64,000 nt of DNA, from NCBI RefSeq assembly GCF_001949145.1, contig NW_019091432.1, positions 549,096 to 613,095 of the forward strand. The letters run 5' to 3'. Numbering within the stretch: position 1 is the stretch's first letter; each line of letters begins with the position of its first letter. The stretch is from Acanthaster planci. Taxonomy: Eukaryota > Echinodermata > Asteroidea > Valvatida > Acanthasteridae. Shown here one piece after another: positions 47,201-59,029 of the stretch. Below the pieces are notes generated by a model. The model was given only the letters and a program-made list of their open reading frames with translations, was not told the origin of the DNA and searched no databases. The position numbers were made by a program, and so were the translations under genes.

Positions 47201-50200
47201 GTATGGATTGATGAGGCCTTTAAAGGGAATTCGTCCAATCACAGAAATTATAACTACACCCCCTGTCAAAAAAAGGACACGGAGACAACTTAAATGGCTA
47301 AGTGACGGCAACTTGCACTAAATTCTTAAGCACTGACGTTTTTTTTAGCGATATATACACTGAAGCCCTTAACCCCTGTTAAAGCTACAACAAAGGTGTG
47401 GTGCCCTTAGCAACGCCTTTGTTTAAAAAATTGGGTTGCCCAAGTTGGTGTAACGTTGTGAATCATTTATGTAGAATCTTAAACCAACTGACCAGTTTGG
47501 TTTTGTCACTAATTCCCTCCCCCCGAAAAAAATTAATAAATGAATAAATCATTACCGTTATCGTGGTAGAATTCTCCTTCCAGTTTATATATGCTGAAGT
47601 TTTCCTCATGAGACTGAAGTTTTTGTCAAAATCATTTTCTGATATCAAGTAGTCGTTTTTCTCTACTCAGTTTACAGCTTGAAGTCTTCACCTTTTTCTC
47701 CATGTGAAATTCAGGCAAGAAAGATTAGACTAATCTGGCCAAAGGGCCGTGTTGCGGATATATATCTGGTTAGCTGTAACGGACTTGCTAATTGCTAAGC
47801 CGATTAAATACCAATTTGGGATTGAGAATCCGGGGTTTTTTTTCTAAGATGAGAGATACTAATCCATCGAAATGTGTACCTTTAATAAGCATATTTTTCT
47901 GAGGCCGTGTGAACTCCCGCGAAAAAGAAATCTAAAAATAATTTTTAAAAACTGCTTCAAAGATTCCAGTACAGAGCACGATTGGACGAGTTTGGGAATG
48001 TTTCCTGTTTTATAATTTCATGCGCAAAAATATTCTCTTCATATAGATCTTAACATAATTAGTATTTGGCCATATACTAGAAATTCAGAATGGACATAAA
48101 TAAAGGAGTAATAATAATTATTATCTGTACAAAACAATGATTTTGATTATTTTGTAGTACACTTGTATTTACAATCACTCTGCAAGAAGAATTTTCACTA
48201 AGCAACCAAACTAATATCGGTTGAATGTTTAACGTACGCTGCATACAATGTTGCAATATTGTCCCTGAAAAAGAGGTAAAAAGCCACTGTCGTGCTCCCG
48301 CGGAGGCCTAATAACCATTAAGCCGATCTGACACCAAAACTAGCGAGTGGTTCAATTCACAAGAAATACACCGCCTTGTCTGATTGTTCAAAGGTATTAT
48401 CTCTACCTGAGGCACAGACACGGAGTATCTACCCGGAGCAGAAGCACCCCCTCATCGGTTGAAAAGAGCCTTAATTGGTCTGGAGTGTTCATTTTCTGGG
48501 TAGCGATGCCACCCTAACGCGAGCATTTCCTCGTCGTTCGTGAACCAGCAAAGTGTAGTTCCGACCAAAGGGGCCTCCGTTGAAAATTGAGCCCTCTATT
48601 GGTCAAGCTCGGGGCTCATAGGGGACCAGGATTTTTTTCGGGGGGGGGCAAAGGGGTAGGTTTTTCGAGATATTTTCAATCAAACTTGCGCTTTTTATTT
48701 CCTCTTGCACCCTTCTTTCGTTTTTTTGTCCTTTCTTCCTGTTTCTCTCTTTTTTTTCCAGGGGAGGGAAAGCGCTTCCTCCCCCTACATAGCCCCTCCC
48801 CCTTTTAAGCCTCTCACTCCCCTGGTTAGTGGGAGCTCTTAATCACACCTTTCTTTTCCTTCTGGATTCCCCCTTTTTTAAGGCACACAAAATTGTGGCA
48901 AATAATTTTACCGCAGTTACTGCACAGAATGTAGCCTCACAACACTCTCATATACCTAACGCGTGACATTTTTCATATACATTTAGTTGTTTTGTATCAG
49001 GGGTGTGAAAATTCAGCTTTTTCGATGATTTCATTTTTTTTGAGACTAAGGATCAGCTTTTTTGTATGGTCTGTACAAAAGTATGGGGACTTTTACATTT
49101 GAGCTTTTTGTTAGCTGTTTTTCAGCTTTAGTTTTATGTAGCCACCCACACCCCTGTTTTATGCACCCCTTGTTCATTCCGGAGGTCGTTGCACCCGATG
49201 GAAAGCGTAGAGTTTTCAGACAGTGAATTTTTGTTGGAAGTATTGATTGACCTGAACTATTCGCTCTTGGGATGGACTGCCCAGACTAGTTATTAATTTT
49301 TGGTAAGTGTGTGTTGTTTAATACGGAGTGATGACATGGGGAACGGTAAACTCTAATAACGGTTAAGAATTCATTTTGATTACCGGAACAGCAAACTCAT
49401 GCCCAGTTGATTTTTTTCCTCCGAGCTGCTGTCTGGTGAAGTGAAGACGAGTTGTTTACGAGTTCCAGTCTTGTAATCTTCCCCGTGAATTTTTATCTGT
49501 GTGATCGGTCGCAGTAAATCGTAGTTGCCACATGTTTTGCTCTCAGTGGCGCGTTGCATGATATCTCGTAACACTGTATAAGATATGAGGGCTTAATCAA
49601 GTTTGCATTTGTGTGTGGGGGGGGTGCTAACAGTGACCTCACAGTGAGAAATTTAATTTAGATAATTATGAAATTTATGTTGTAAGTGCTCGCATTGTGA
49701 AAGAGTGTTTCGTGTGATAAATTGTGGGATGATTTAGTTATGGATCATGTTTTGCTTAAAGGTCGTATTCAGAATACTTTGTAAGATGAAAAGATTTGTT
49801 AATTTGAGGTTAATTTCCACAAAGAACGTGACAATGATTGCTGCGCCCTTTATTTGCCGCCGTGTTAACACAAAATACACGCCGTATGCGAAAGTTTTCA
49901 GGTGTGTCCATTTTCGTTTGTTGGACTGACTTTTCTTCAATCGTTTGATTGCTTTTTCGAAAGCCTCTGATGACCGTCGCCATTACGTGTGTGTCAACTG
50001 ATAAACTGGACTTCTGGCTGTGTGGCTCAGCAAAGGGCGCAGGACTTTTTGGCCGATTCCCAGACACACTGCTAGTTGATCAACATAATGTCAATCTACC
50101 TGCCATGGAGTACCAGACCCACGTGCCCTGTCCCGGTGTCATGTTTTTGCTGACACGCAGGGCCTGCTTTCTATATTTGCCCTCGTCCGTTCCTCAGCCA

Positions 50201-50860
50201 GTGTTTTGTTAGCGCGCGTGCGATGCAACCAGAACACGCCGTGCACCGGCCTCAAGCCCCCTTCGGTGATGTTCTCTGGATTCAGGAATCGATTATTTAA
50301 GAACGGCTCCCTTTCACAGGTGCTCCTGTCACCTGCTCATTTCGGGGACTAGTTATCATTTTGAAAATTTCCCCCTGACCGAGGGAACCCCTTAGCTGCT
50401 CCCTCAAACCCCCGGGCTTGGCGTATTATGGATTAACCATGTCTCCCATTTCTTTGCATATTATTATATGTGGATAATATAAAATGACCCTTCACTCACC
50501 ACCACGAAAACCGTGGAGCGAAGCCTGAATGAACTTCACTTAACAAAAAGACAAATTACACACGGTCTTTGCATTTCGTCCAAGTGCTGTAAATAATTAC
50601 GAAATAACCAGGCCACGTAGATAAGTGACCACGCCACCCAAAGTTAGACTGTCGACTAGATTGTTTTTATTGCATATCATTTTAAGAATGACTCTGTGAA
50701 TTTATTTTTACCACTTTATGCTCAGTTTAATAGCCGTATGTTTTCTTAGCAGTGCACACAATGATTCATAAGAAAATGAACACGGGCAAAGATTTTGTTG
50801 TTGTAAACACACCTAGACGTGTACTTAAAATCACAAATAAATAACGAACGTGGTTTAGAC
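38231..50860. other. Gene desert, no gene seen
   Basis: No convincing coding exon occurs in this 12.6-kb stretch. It holds a (GTTT)n microsatellite (40022-40057), a short TA run (41722-41739), and homeodomain-like TTAATTAG/TTTAATTG words in 45328-45350 that could belong to a regulatory element. The latter is inference only. Confidence 0.5.
40022..40057. repeat. (GTTT)n microsatellite
   Basis: About nine GTTT units in a row with no visible interruption. Confidence 0.97.
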
Positions 50861-50898
50861 TTATTAATGAAACAGCTTCTCTATTCAGACAGACATAA

Positions 50899-51342
50899 AT
50901 GAACGCAAACAAACCCCACGTCTTGCAATGTTTACGAAGAACGTGGGCCTTGTCTCCTTCAGTCTTGAGCCTCCTTCAAGCCCAGCAGAACAGAACAAAA
51001 AGACATCCCTGTCTCCCGTGTTCTGATCGAGCATCACCGGAGAAACCTAACGGCTTCCCTTCCATTGCCAGGCAAAGAGAAAAATATTTAACTATACTTC
51101 ATCATGCGGAAAGCCAAAGACGGACCCCGATGGGTGTACCAACTTTAGCGACAAGCCGTGCAATAATACGCAGCACACAGCGAGCATATGGGCGCGATGC
51201 AAGGAGAGACGAAAAAAACATCGGTCCCGGACCTCGGGCCATTGCAAGAACGCCCCCGCATCACATGTTTGTCCAACTCGTGCCTGGGCCTAGGCACCCG
51301 CGCCAGGCCAGGGCCCGAAGCTGGCAAGCCGGGAGGCCTTAA
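50899..51342 (+). CDS. Weak 147-codon open frame in GC-rich patch
   Basis: The frame is open from an ATG to a stop, Arg/Pro-rich, with no recognised motif. The local GC rise (51140-51360) lowers stop-codon frequency, so chance is the leading explanation. It is listed because it is the longest unexplained ATG frame in the right half. Confidence 0.15.
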   Translation: MNANKPHVLQCLRRTWALSPSVLSLLQAQQNRTKRHPCLPCSDRASPEKPNGFPSIARQREKYLTILHHAESQRRTPMGVPTLATSRAIIRSTQRAYGRDARRDEKNIGPGPRAIARTPPHHMFVQLVPGPRHPRQARARSWQAGRP

Positions 51343-54300
51343 ACCCCCCCTCCCCTCTTTCTCTCGCCTTCTCTCTCTCAGCCATTCCCTTCTTGAAGAC
51401 GGTTTGGAAGAAAGCATCGATTCGTCCGTGCAATATACGATAATGATCATGGCGAAGCCAAGAAGGAAAAGGTTTTTCACGGGTTTTTTTTTTGGGGGGG
51501 GTTAGGTCCTTGTCCGTCTTATCTGCCCCTATAAAAACAGTGGCGGGGAAACCTGTGGAAAGTGAAAACCAGCCTGTCGTTGCCTCTGCCTCCGCGTGAA
51601 CGCTTGAAAACTCTGGAACTAGGATATGCCAAACTGGATCGATCTGTACCTTCTGTTTGCTTGTTCAACACGAGCAAATGGAGAATTAATTTCGGAACGT
51701 CTAAAGACAGAAAAAAAAATCACCGCCGAATTCTAGAGCAGATATTGGAACAGTGTGTATAGGCCTAGTGCCTCAGAGTCGGCTGTATTAATAATTATGA
51801 AATGTGAAATTGTGATCATCGTTTGTCTAATGAGCCTGTTCGTTCTAGTTGGCACTTGATTACGTCTTTCAAACAGCTTACAGATGTCGTACAGAAGGTT
51901 TTTCCATTTCTCATAACTCATGTCACTGTAGATCTTGATATGAGATGTGTATTTCATAGACACTGTTAATTTACGGCTACAAATTGTGTAGCTTGAAACG
52001 TCATCCTTTGGAAGAAAATGACACAAACCCTGTAAATTTATTGAAAGCTAGGTTTATGCTTTACTGTAAAACTCCCTTTCAAAATCAACACATTTCGTTA
52101 CTGCGAGGAAAAATGTCTCCGAGTTTGTCGTTGGGGTGAACTGAGGTAAAGGGGGCCGATCTTCGCCGGGGCTGATGTAAGCTCAACGTCTGAAATAGGC
52201 GCCGAACGTTCACCAAACACACTGTGTGCCGCCATATGTTGACCATAAATAACGGACTGTTTAGTATCTTTGCGTGGGCTTTAGAAATGAAGCCGATTTA
52301 TGGAATGAATAAATGTAATGCGTTTTCCCAGATGCCATTTTTATGGAGCTGTTGAGCTATGTCATTTACCCGGCAAAGACTACGTCATCAGCCTGGGAGT
52401 TGCAACTTGAAGATGAAGACTTCATGTGAATGATGTGATTTTCCCAATCACACAGAAAAACAGATCTCGGTAGCACTTCTAGTGATTTTCATAACTATTA
52501 GTATGGGTGGACAGGGTACGATGCCCCCTCTCTAAAGTACAGAACTGGCGATATCTCAGTATTTTGTAATAATCCGTCCGAAGCAGCTCAGAAAGGCCTT
52601 TCACCTACGTGTGCCATAATTGTCAGCCAACATATGGCTACTATATCAAGTGCAATGAGCAGTAGCCACGCAACAACAGAGGGAGAGGAGATATGCATCG
52701 ATCGCGTCAGGTGGTTCATGTTGACAACAATATGACGTAAATGAATTGGAAGTTGTGTGCGGCGCGAAATACTAGATGGCTTTGTTTTATTCTACAGCGA
52801 AACCCAATAATCTTTAAACTTGCGTTATGCAAAACGAAGAGGCAACAGCAAATGACTTTTTTATTGCTTTATTTATTCAGGGGTGTAATTTATGGATGGG
52901 TTCATTAGCTGCCTTTCTGTTTCCAATCAGAATAAACGTGGAGGTGCGCAGTTGACGCAATGGTTGCGTCAGATCCCCGCCAGCTCCTGAGTATTTGATA
53001 TCATACCCAAGCTTCGGGCTTTAACGCTCGGAGTGCGTTTGCCATCAAGGAGGCCTGCTTCAGAAACTAAAGCTTGGCCATTTCTATGAAGCGGTAAAAA
53101 TAAAGATCACCTTGCACCGTGTCATTTTAACGTTGTACCAACCATTATTCGCTGCATTTCTGGTCCGTCTGCTATACTTGGGTCCACTGAGGTACGGTCC
53201 ACAAAGCTCTGTATGTGGTTGACGAATTGCATGCAAGAAAATTAAGAAGCACACCTGGAAGGCATTATTTGGCAAAGTGTACCATTATTGCTCTTAAAAA
53301 CAGCATCAATACTCGGATACTTTCAAAACATCCGTCCGCCACGTGTCATAACAAAGTCGAAATATGGAAAGAGAAAATTACCTCTTGTATCGAAGTTAAT
53401 CGCGGGAACGGAAACCCAAAAGTCAACATATCGGCATCAGTGGAATAATGTTTGTGCTTTCTTTCTTTTTTAAATATAATTCCAGCATATTGTCATCTGG
53501 AAGAAATAGTTCGTGGGCGAAGTGCGGAAGGGTCGTTGACCTTGAAAGTGCTGGTTCACTTGCATCAGGTTGTTGTTTTGAGCGCCTAAGACTCAGGGCA
53601 GATCTCTAGGCAGATTCCCCAAACAGTCGCATTTTCTGCAATTTCAATGCAGTATTGGAAACGTTGACTCTTGATGGGCGTTGTCGAGTACTACGAATTT
53701 CCGGCATCAATAGCAGAGGTTTAGTAAGGGTGGGTATGGATATTGGAAGTATTTAAGACTTGTCTTAACGAATCAGAGCCACAGCGGGTGTAACTAAATC
53801 CCATTTTAGGGGGGAGTCGGCTCAACTTTATCTTTAAAGAACGTGGAGTTCTTTTTGTTTTCAGTTCCCCTGCATTTAACAATTTTCACATCAAAACTGG
53901 TTGTTGAATGTATATTAGCTTGGTAGAAAAGAGTGCATTTCCAAGATTTCTGACAAAGGCATTGTTGTTTGCATGGTGGTCTTGCCATTGCGGCAAAAAT
54001 ATTAACTAATTGTTTCATATTGCCTTCAAAATTAATATGAGTCAGCCTCATCGCTACGCTAAACTTGCTTTAAAAAGCACAGTTTGGAAAAAAAATTGGT
54101 GTACAACGGACGTACGACAGTCACTCCTTAACCGCTGCGCACTATGATAATCATTGTGCGCAACTGCAGAACTGACATACGCATATCTTTTGCCTTATTA
54201 GTCGATTTAACACGACGCCTGAATAGAAATAATCTCCGTCATCTGATGGATGGATGGATCGTTTGATCACGTGCCATTGGGTTGTAATAGTCCCAGTGCA

Positions 54301-56244
54301 GCGCAAGGCCACGGCGCAAAACTGGTAGTTGGTGAATTGGAGCAAACTGATTTAACGACCACAGAAAAAGGTTTCATATTTGAAAAAATGAGAATTTTTT
54401 TTTTTGGGGGGGGGAACTTTGGCACAACGGTTTGTGCGTGTTGTAGTTCGGGAGCACATGCCACAGTCAAACACATGAGGGGGTGATAAATCAACCTGAA
54501 GCGAATGTAACATAAAGACCAGCAAAACTTATTTGATTAGATGACTGCATGCCCCTGCAAATTCGCTCTGCGGCAGAGTTCTGCTGCGATTAAACTCCAC
54601 GCCATAAAATTCATGACTCCTGACATTTATGAATGGCTCAATCCTTATGCAATCGACAAGCTAATGGTTTCAGATGATACCTCGGTGATTCAAAAAGGTC
54701 ACGACTATTTTACTCTTTAGTGTTTGTGAAATCAACGTCATCGTGGAGCCGGCTTGAGCGAGGTTCCCCTGGAGAACAATAATGGCAGTCGGCTGGATAC
54801 AAAATCTGAGCCGAATCATGCGGCCTCCTAAAATTCTGGTGAATGTAAATATTGCAGTAAAATTTGGTGGCAGTTCTGCGTTGAAAAGGACATAATGAGG
54901 AACGTTGAGTGACAATTTAAGGAGGAAGGTTTTATTTGATGCATGTTTGAGCTTTTGGAAAATCAGTTCAAGATTTGGAAGAATCTTGACTATTAAGGAG
55001 GAACTGTACGCCCTACCGCCTCAGATTTTCTCGAGCCATTTTATGGCAAGGCAAAGACAGTTCGAGGAATCGGATGGCCAATAAGAGGTCAGGTAAAACC
55101 GGTTAAATGGATGGAAAGACAAGAGTCACGTCTATCCGCATCCGAGGCCTGGAACAATGCACCGTTTGTTGATTCCAGAACTAACCCCTCAAACACGCCT
55201 TTAAAGTGCAACTTGATGGAGAATCGGTGCAAATCCATGGTCAGCAGGGACTCGTGTGCTATCTGTAGCGGAAAACTGAGCCAGCCTTGAGCGTGATTCA
55301 CGGTATAACGTGTTAAGGCATTTCAATGGCGATTGCCATGCAGATGACGTCGTATTCAAACTGTCAAAAAAACAAACCTTAACATAAAAACCGGAGAAAT
55401 TACCCTTAAATGCTACCGATTTATGCTGGGGTCTCTTTCTTTTCCCCCTAGAAGACATTCAGGAGGGTTTGAGTCGCGGCCGCAAATTAACTCCGACTGA
55501 GAAAATGTCTTCAGTGCACTGGGTTAACGTGTCAATGTATTAAATCACATCTGGGGCGAGTAGAGGCGAATCTTGCGCGTGCGCGCGCGCGAAATCCAAA
55601 CCACTCGGTAGAGTTACAATAATTTGACTAGCAGAGTCGCGTGCAGGTTATGTTACTCGGGTTTGCATTCACTGTGTGGACAGGTTTCTCCTCTGAGATC
55701 CACTGTCGGACGAAAACAACAGCTTGCCCCGGTCCCTTTTCTGGCTGTGCTAGGGCGACTAGCTAATGCTTGTCCGAGCTTTGGAAAAAAAATGAAACTG
55801 TTCGTTAGTCCATGGGGGATTAAAACGTTATTACATTTCTTTCCCAAGGACATGAAGGAGAAAAAAATAAATAAATCCACCGAGTTGTCCTGTGATGGGC
55901 CCTCCGGAAAATCCGCCCATTAGTTATGATGCAGAAATGGCACGGAACACTTTAGGGAATTATACCTATTCCCAACACATGTGATAGTATATCCCTGCGA
56001 TTAAGAAATTAGATTATATATATTTTTTTCACTCTTAAAAATGGTGTTACATCATAACAATGCACCAGAAATCGCCAGTGTTTAAATATTTGGAAAGGCA
56101 CAATAAGTGTGGCTGTCATCGTTCGATAAAAGTGAGTCGGGGCTTATTAAACATCGGGGCTTTATTATGAAAACGATCTGGCAATTTTGCAAATTAGCCG
56201 GCAGTCAGGAAATGCGTGCAGTACGAAGTAATTGGCACACAAAT
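51343..56244. other. Intergenic, no gene seen
   Basis: No coding exon is recognised. Simple features include a GGAT run (54246-54258) and a CG-alternating GCGCGTGCGCGCGCGCG tract near 55574-55591. Confidence 0.5.
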
Positions 56245-57660
56245 TCAGTTCAGGTCAGTTCACTTTATTTTCCACCTATGCATGTCAGAGTAGTGCATAA
56301 ATTGAGACATTTGAATGGAACAATAAATTAACAATAAGTGGAGGAGGTCTCCAAAAAGCTGAGCTTGTAAACCGGAGACCTCCTTAGAATTGTGTACTTA
56401 CACATTGTTGAAAATTACGTTTACATAATATTATATACTGGCGAAAGAAGTACAGAGTATTTAAGTTGATAAATTAATGCTACACACAAAGAGACATAGG
56501 GCAAACCCGACAACGAGAGACTAACAAGTCCAATCAAAAATGATTACAATTAGAGTAAAGAAATGAAAATAGTATAAATCACTCTTGTCTGCATTTATCC
56601 ACAAGCCAGACTCTAAGTTGTTTCTTGAAGACAGACAAATTTTTAATTGATTTAAGGTTGTTAAAAGAATTCCAAAATGTAGGACCATGATAAGATATAC
56701 AATTAAAATATTTAGAAAGGCGTACATAAGGAATATGAAAATCGTTAACAGAACTGGTATGATACATGTGTATCTGAGTGTTTAAGATAAATGTATTTTG
56801 GAATGACTTAGGTAATTCCTTTGCTACAAAATTGATGCATAAAAGAGCCGAGCTGGAGTTAATAAATTTCAGAAACCTTTAGGAGTACTGTAGTTGTAAA
56901 ATAGTGAATCAGAGGGACTATGAAAATGAACACTATTGATAATTCTGAGGTCCTTCTTTTTTAAGACAGGATTCTGTTCAATGCATAACCAGGAGCTTTG
57001 CCCCAAGCAAGAGTACGGTATGAGTGTTACAAGTAGTACACGAGCATTATAGAAATCATAAAATGGAAAGAAGTGCTACAATTTGTTAATAATTCCTATG
57101 TTTCTAGAAATCAATTTGCATATATAGTTAATGTAATTACTCCAGTAAAGTTTGTCATCAATAACTATACCAATAAACTTGATACAATCATTGCGTTTCA
57201 ATGGCACGTTGTCATACAGAATATCACCTTGATTGTTAATCTTTGAACCACTAAATAACGTAATATAGGTTTTGTTAATATTTATGGATAATTAATCGGC
57301 TCTAGCCCAGTTGAAGATATGCGAAAGTTCTGAATTCACAATGTCAAAGAATATGTCCACATTACTATGAGAATAACATAAATTTGAATCATCTGCAAAC
57401 ATGATAAGGGAAAATTTAGAAGATGACTTAAGGAAGTCATTAATAGAATAGAAGCGGACCCAATAGGGAACCTTGAGGTACACCGCAAGATGAGTACTTA
57501 TAGGAATTTACACCATCTATAAAAACATATTGTTGACTACTAGAAAGATAACCCCTGAACTCCTAAGCAATACCTCGGATACCGTAATAGGAAAGTTTTG
57601 ACAAAAGAATGGAACGATCTATGGTATCAAATTCAAGTTTGAACGTGTTGCAGTTGATAA
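56245..57660 (-). mobile_element. Degraded non-LTR retrotransposon (LINE), 3' half
   Basis: On the - strand, broken frames encode reverse transcriptase palm pieces. FDTIDRSILLSKLSYYGIRG lies near 57570-57640. YINDF-like SINDF and the catalytic FADDSN follow (FADD codons 57388-57399). A LINE C-terminal segment GPTFWNSFNNLKS and SVFKKQL lies near 56620-56700. This order is that of CR1/L2/Jockey-like LINE ORF2. In-frame stops and frameshifts (several between 56580 and 57560) show it is dead. Its 3' end carries a hairpin (56342-56384) and an A/T-rich tail. Confidence 0.85.
56342..56384 (-). other. Stem-loop in the LINE 3' UTR
   Basis: Perfect 11-bp arms AGGAGGTCTCC and GGAGACCTCCT enclose a 21-nt loop. 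A 3' hairpin near the tail is used in several LINE families for template recognition by the reverse transcriptase; that role here is inferred. Confidence 0.75.
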
Positions 57661-57734
57661 AACTTTGTGCCGTATACTCGTTCACATTGGTTGTGGCTGG
57701 AGCATGAATTTCAGTCTGGCATCCATTTTCCAAC

Positions 57735-58105
57735 AATACGGTCTGCTCTTTTGACATCACAGTCGTGTGGCTACTTAAACTATGGCTAGCCGTCGGTACA
57801 AACGTAAAAGAATAATTCAAAAAGTGCTTAAAAAGTCCCACGCAGCTACCAGAACACTATAAGATTATAATAAACGTACGACCACATCTTAAATGAAAAC
57901 AACCCTATTTAAATTAATTGGACAAAATGTCCATTTTGAACGAATAAAATCGAAAACAAACCGAAAAAGGTGCTATTTATGCAAACTTTGGCCGCCCATA
58001 CAAGTTGTAGGCAAAATGAAAGTGGTCTAGTTCGTACCATCTGAGTACAGTCCATTTTCAAAGTTTTGGTGCTGAGTTGACATTGAAATGTTTTATAATA
58101 TCTGT
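57735..58105 (+). repeat. Dispersed repeat, copy 2
   Basis: This is homologous to 27880-28200. Matching landmarks in order: CTGCTCTTTTGAC, ACTATGGCTAGCCGTCGGTAC, ACGCAGCTACCAGAACAC, TTAAATGAAAA, TTTGAACGAAT, GGCCGCCCATA and GTGGTCTAGTTC. It abuts the upstream edge of the LINE remnant, so the LINE may have inserted into it. Confidence 0.7.
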
Positions 58106-58891
58106 TGCGTCGTCACGCGGTATTGAGTTATACACCCTTCCAGAACCTACATACCTTCCAGAACCACGAGGAGTGCAAAACAAGCAAAAGCTAAAAAGTC
58201 CTAAATGTGGACTCGGGTCAATTCCTGACTCTATAAGCCGGATTCCATGAGATTGATTAGAACGTGAAGATTACGAAAGAGCACAGAAAAAAACGGAGCT
58301 ACAAGAAATTGAGGGATCATTGTCCTGAAAAGACTGTAGACAAATGAATTTCAGCTAGTGAATAAATAGATAAAGGGTAGATCAAGAACTAGGGCTTAAT
58401 ATTTCTGGAGCAGACTTGTTTTTTCGGGTGGGGCATTTTTAATTTTTCGTGTAACTTTTTACAGCCTTTCTGAGGGTTGAGCTTACAATTGGGACTTGTA
58501 ATGAGCTTTTGGATGGAAGGGAAATGAAAAAGACCCAAAATATCACATAGGCCTATTCTCATTTGTTTTCCTAAAAAAGTTGTTGTTTCTTTTAGGAGGA
58601 GAGGGGCATGGCCCCCATTGTCCTCAGAATCCCCACTTAAGCTGTTTGCGCATCCCTCGTGCTTGTCGTCATTAAGCTTTAGTCACAGTTTGCAGTCGCT
58701 CCAGCATGGAGCATCCCCATGACGTGTACATCAAATTGGAGATGATGGTCGTGCTCTGACACGTGACTTGCAAAAGAGAGACGTATAAAACGCATTTAAG
58801 GGCCGTTCAGCAACGAATTGCGAAGCATGAGTACCAGCGATGACTCCAAACCCGCACCAGAAGTCTACCTTATAAAACAAGTTCAAACTTA
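58106..58891. other. Intergenic, no gene seen
   Basis: No coding sequence is recognised. Confidence 0.5.
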
Positions 58892-58981
58892 TATATAACG
58901 GTTTGCCCGTACCCAACGTATATTAATAAGCACTGTATGCTCAGTGCTTGTCCGAGATGGGTACGGGCAAACCGTTATATA
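58892..58981. other. Perfect 24-bp inverted repeat with nested hairpin
   Basis: Arms 58892-58915 and 58958-58981 are exact reverse complements (TATATAACGGTTTGCCCGTA plus CCCA). The 42-nt loop contains a second perfect hairpin, AAGCACTG (58928-58935) and CAGTGCTT (58942-58949). The 12-bp direct repeat AAGTTCAAACTT flanks the area (58879-58890 and 59018-59029). Confidence 0.9.
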
Positions 58982-59029
58982 ATTAACATCTCCCCAACGC
59001 GAAAATACATCTTGAAAAAGTTCAAACTT

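Noticed and set aside
55574-55591. GC-alternating tract as Z-DNA element
   Set aside because: Short and isolated; such tracts are common and no function can be inferred.
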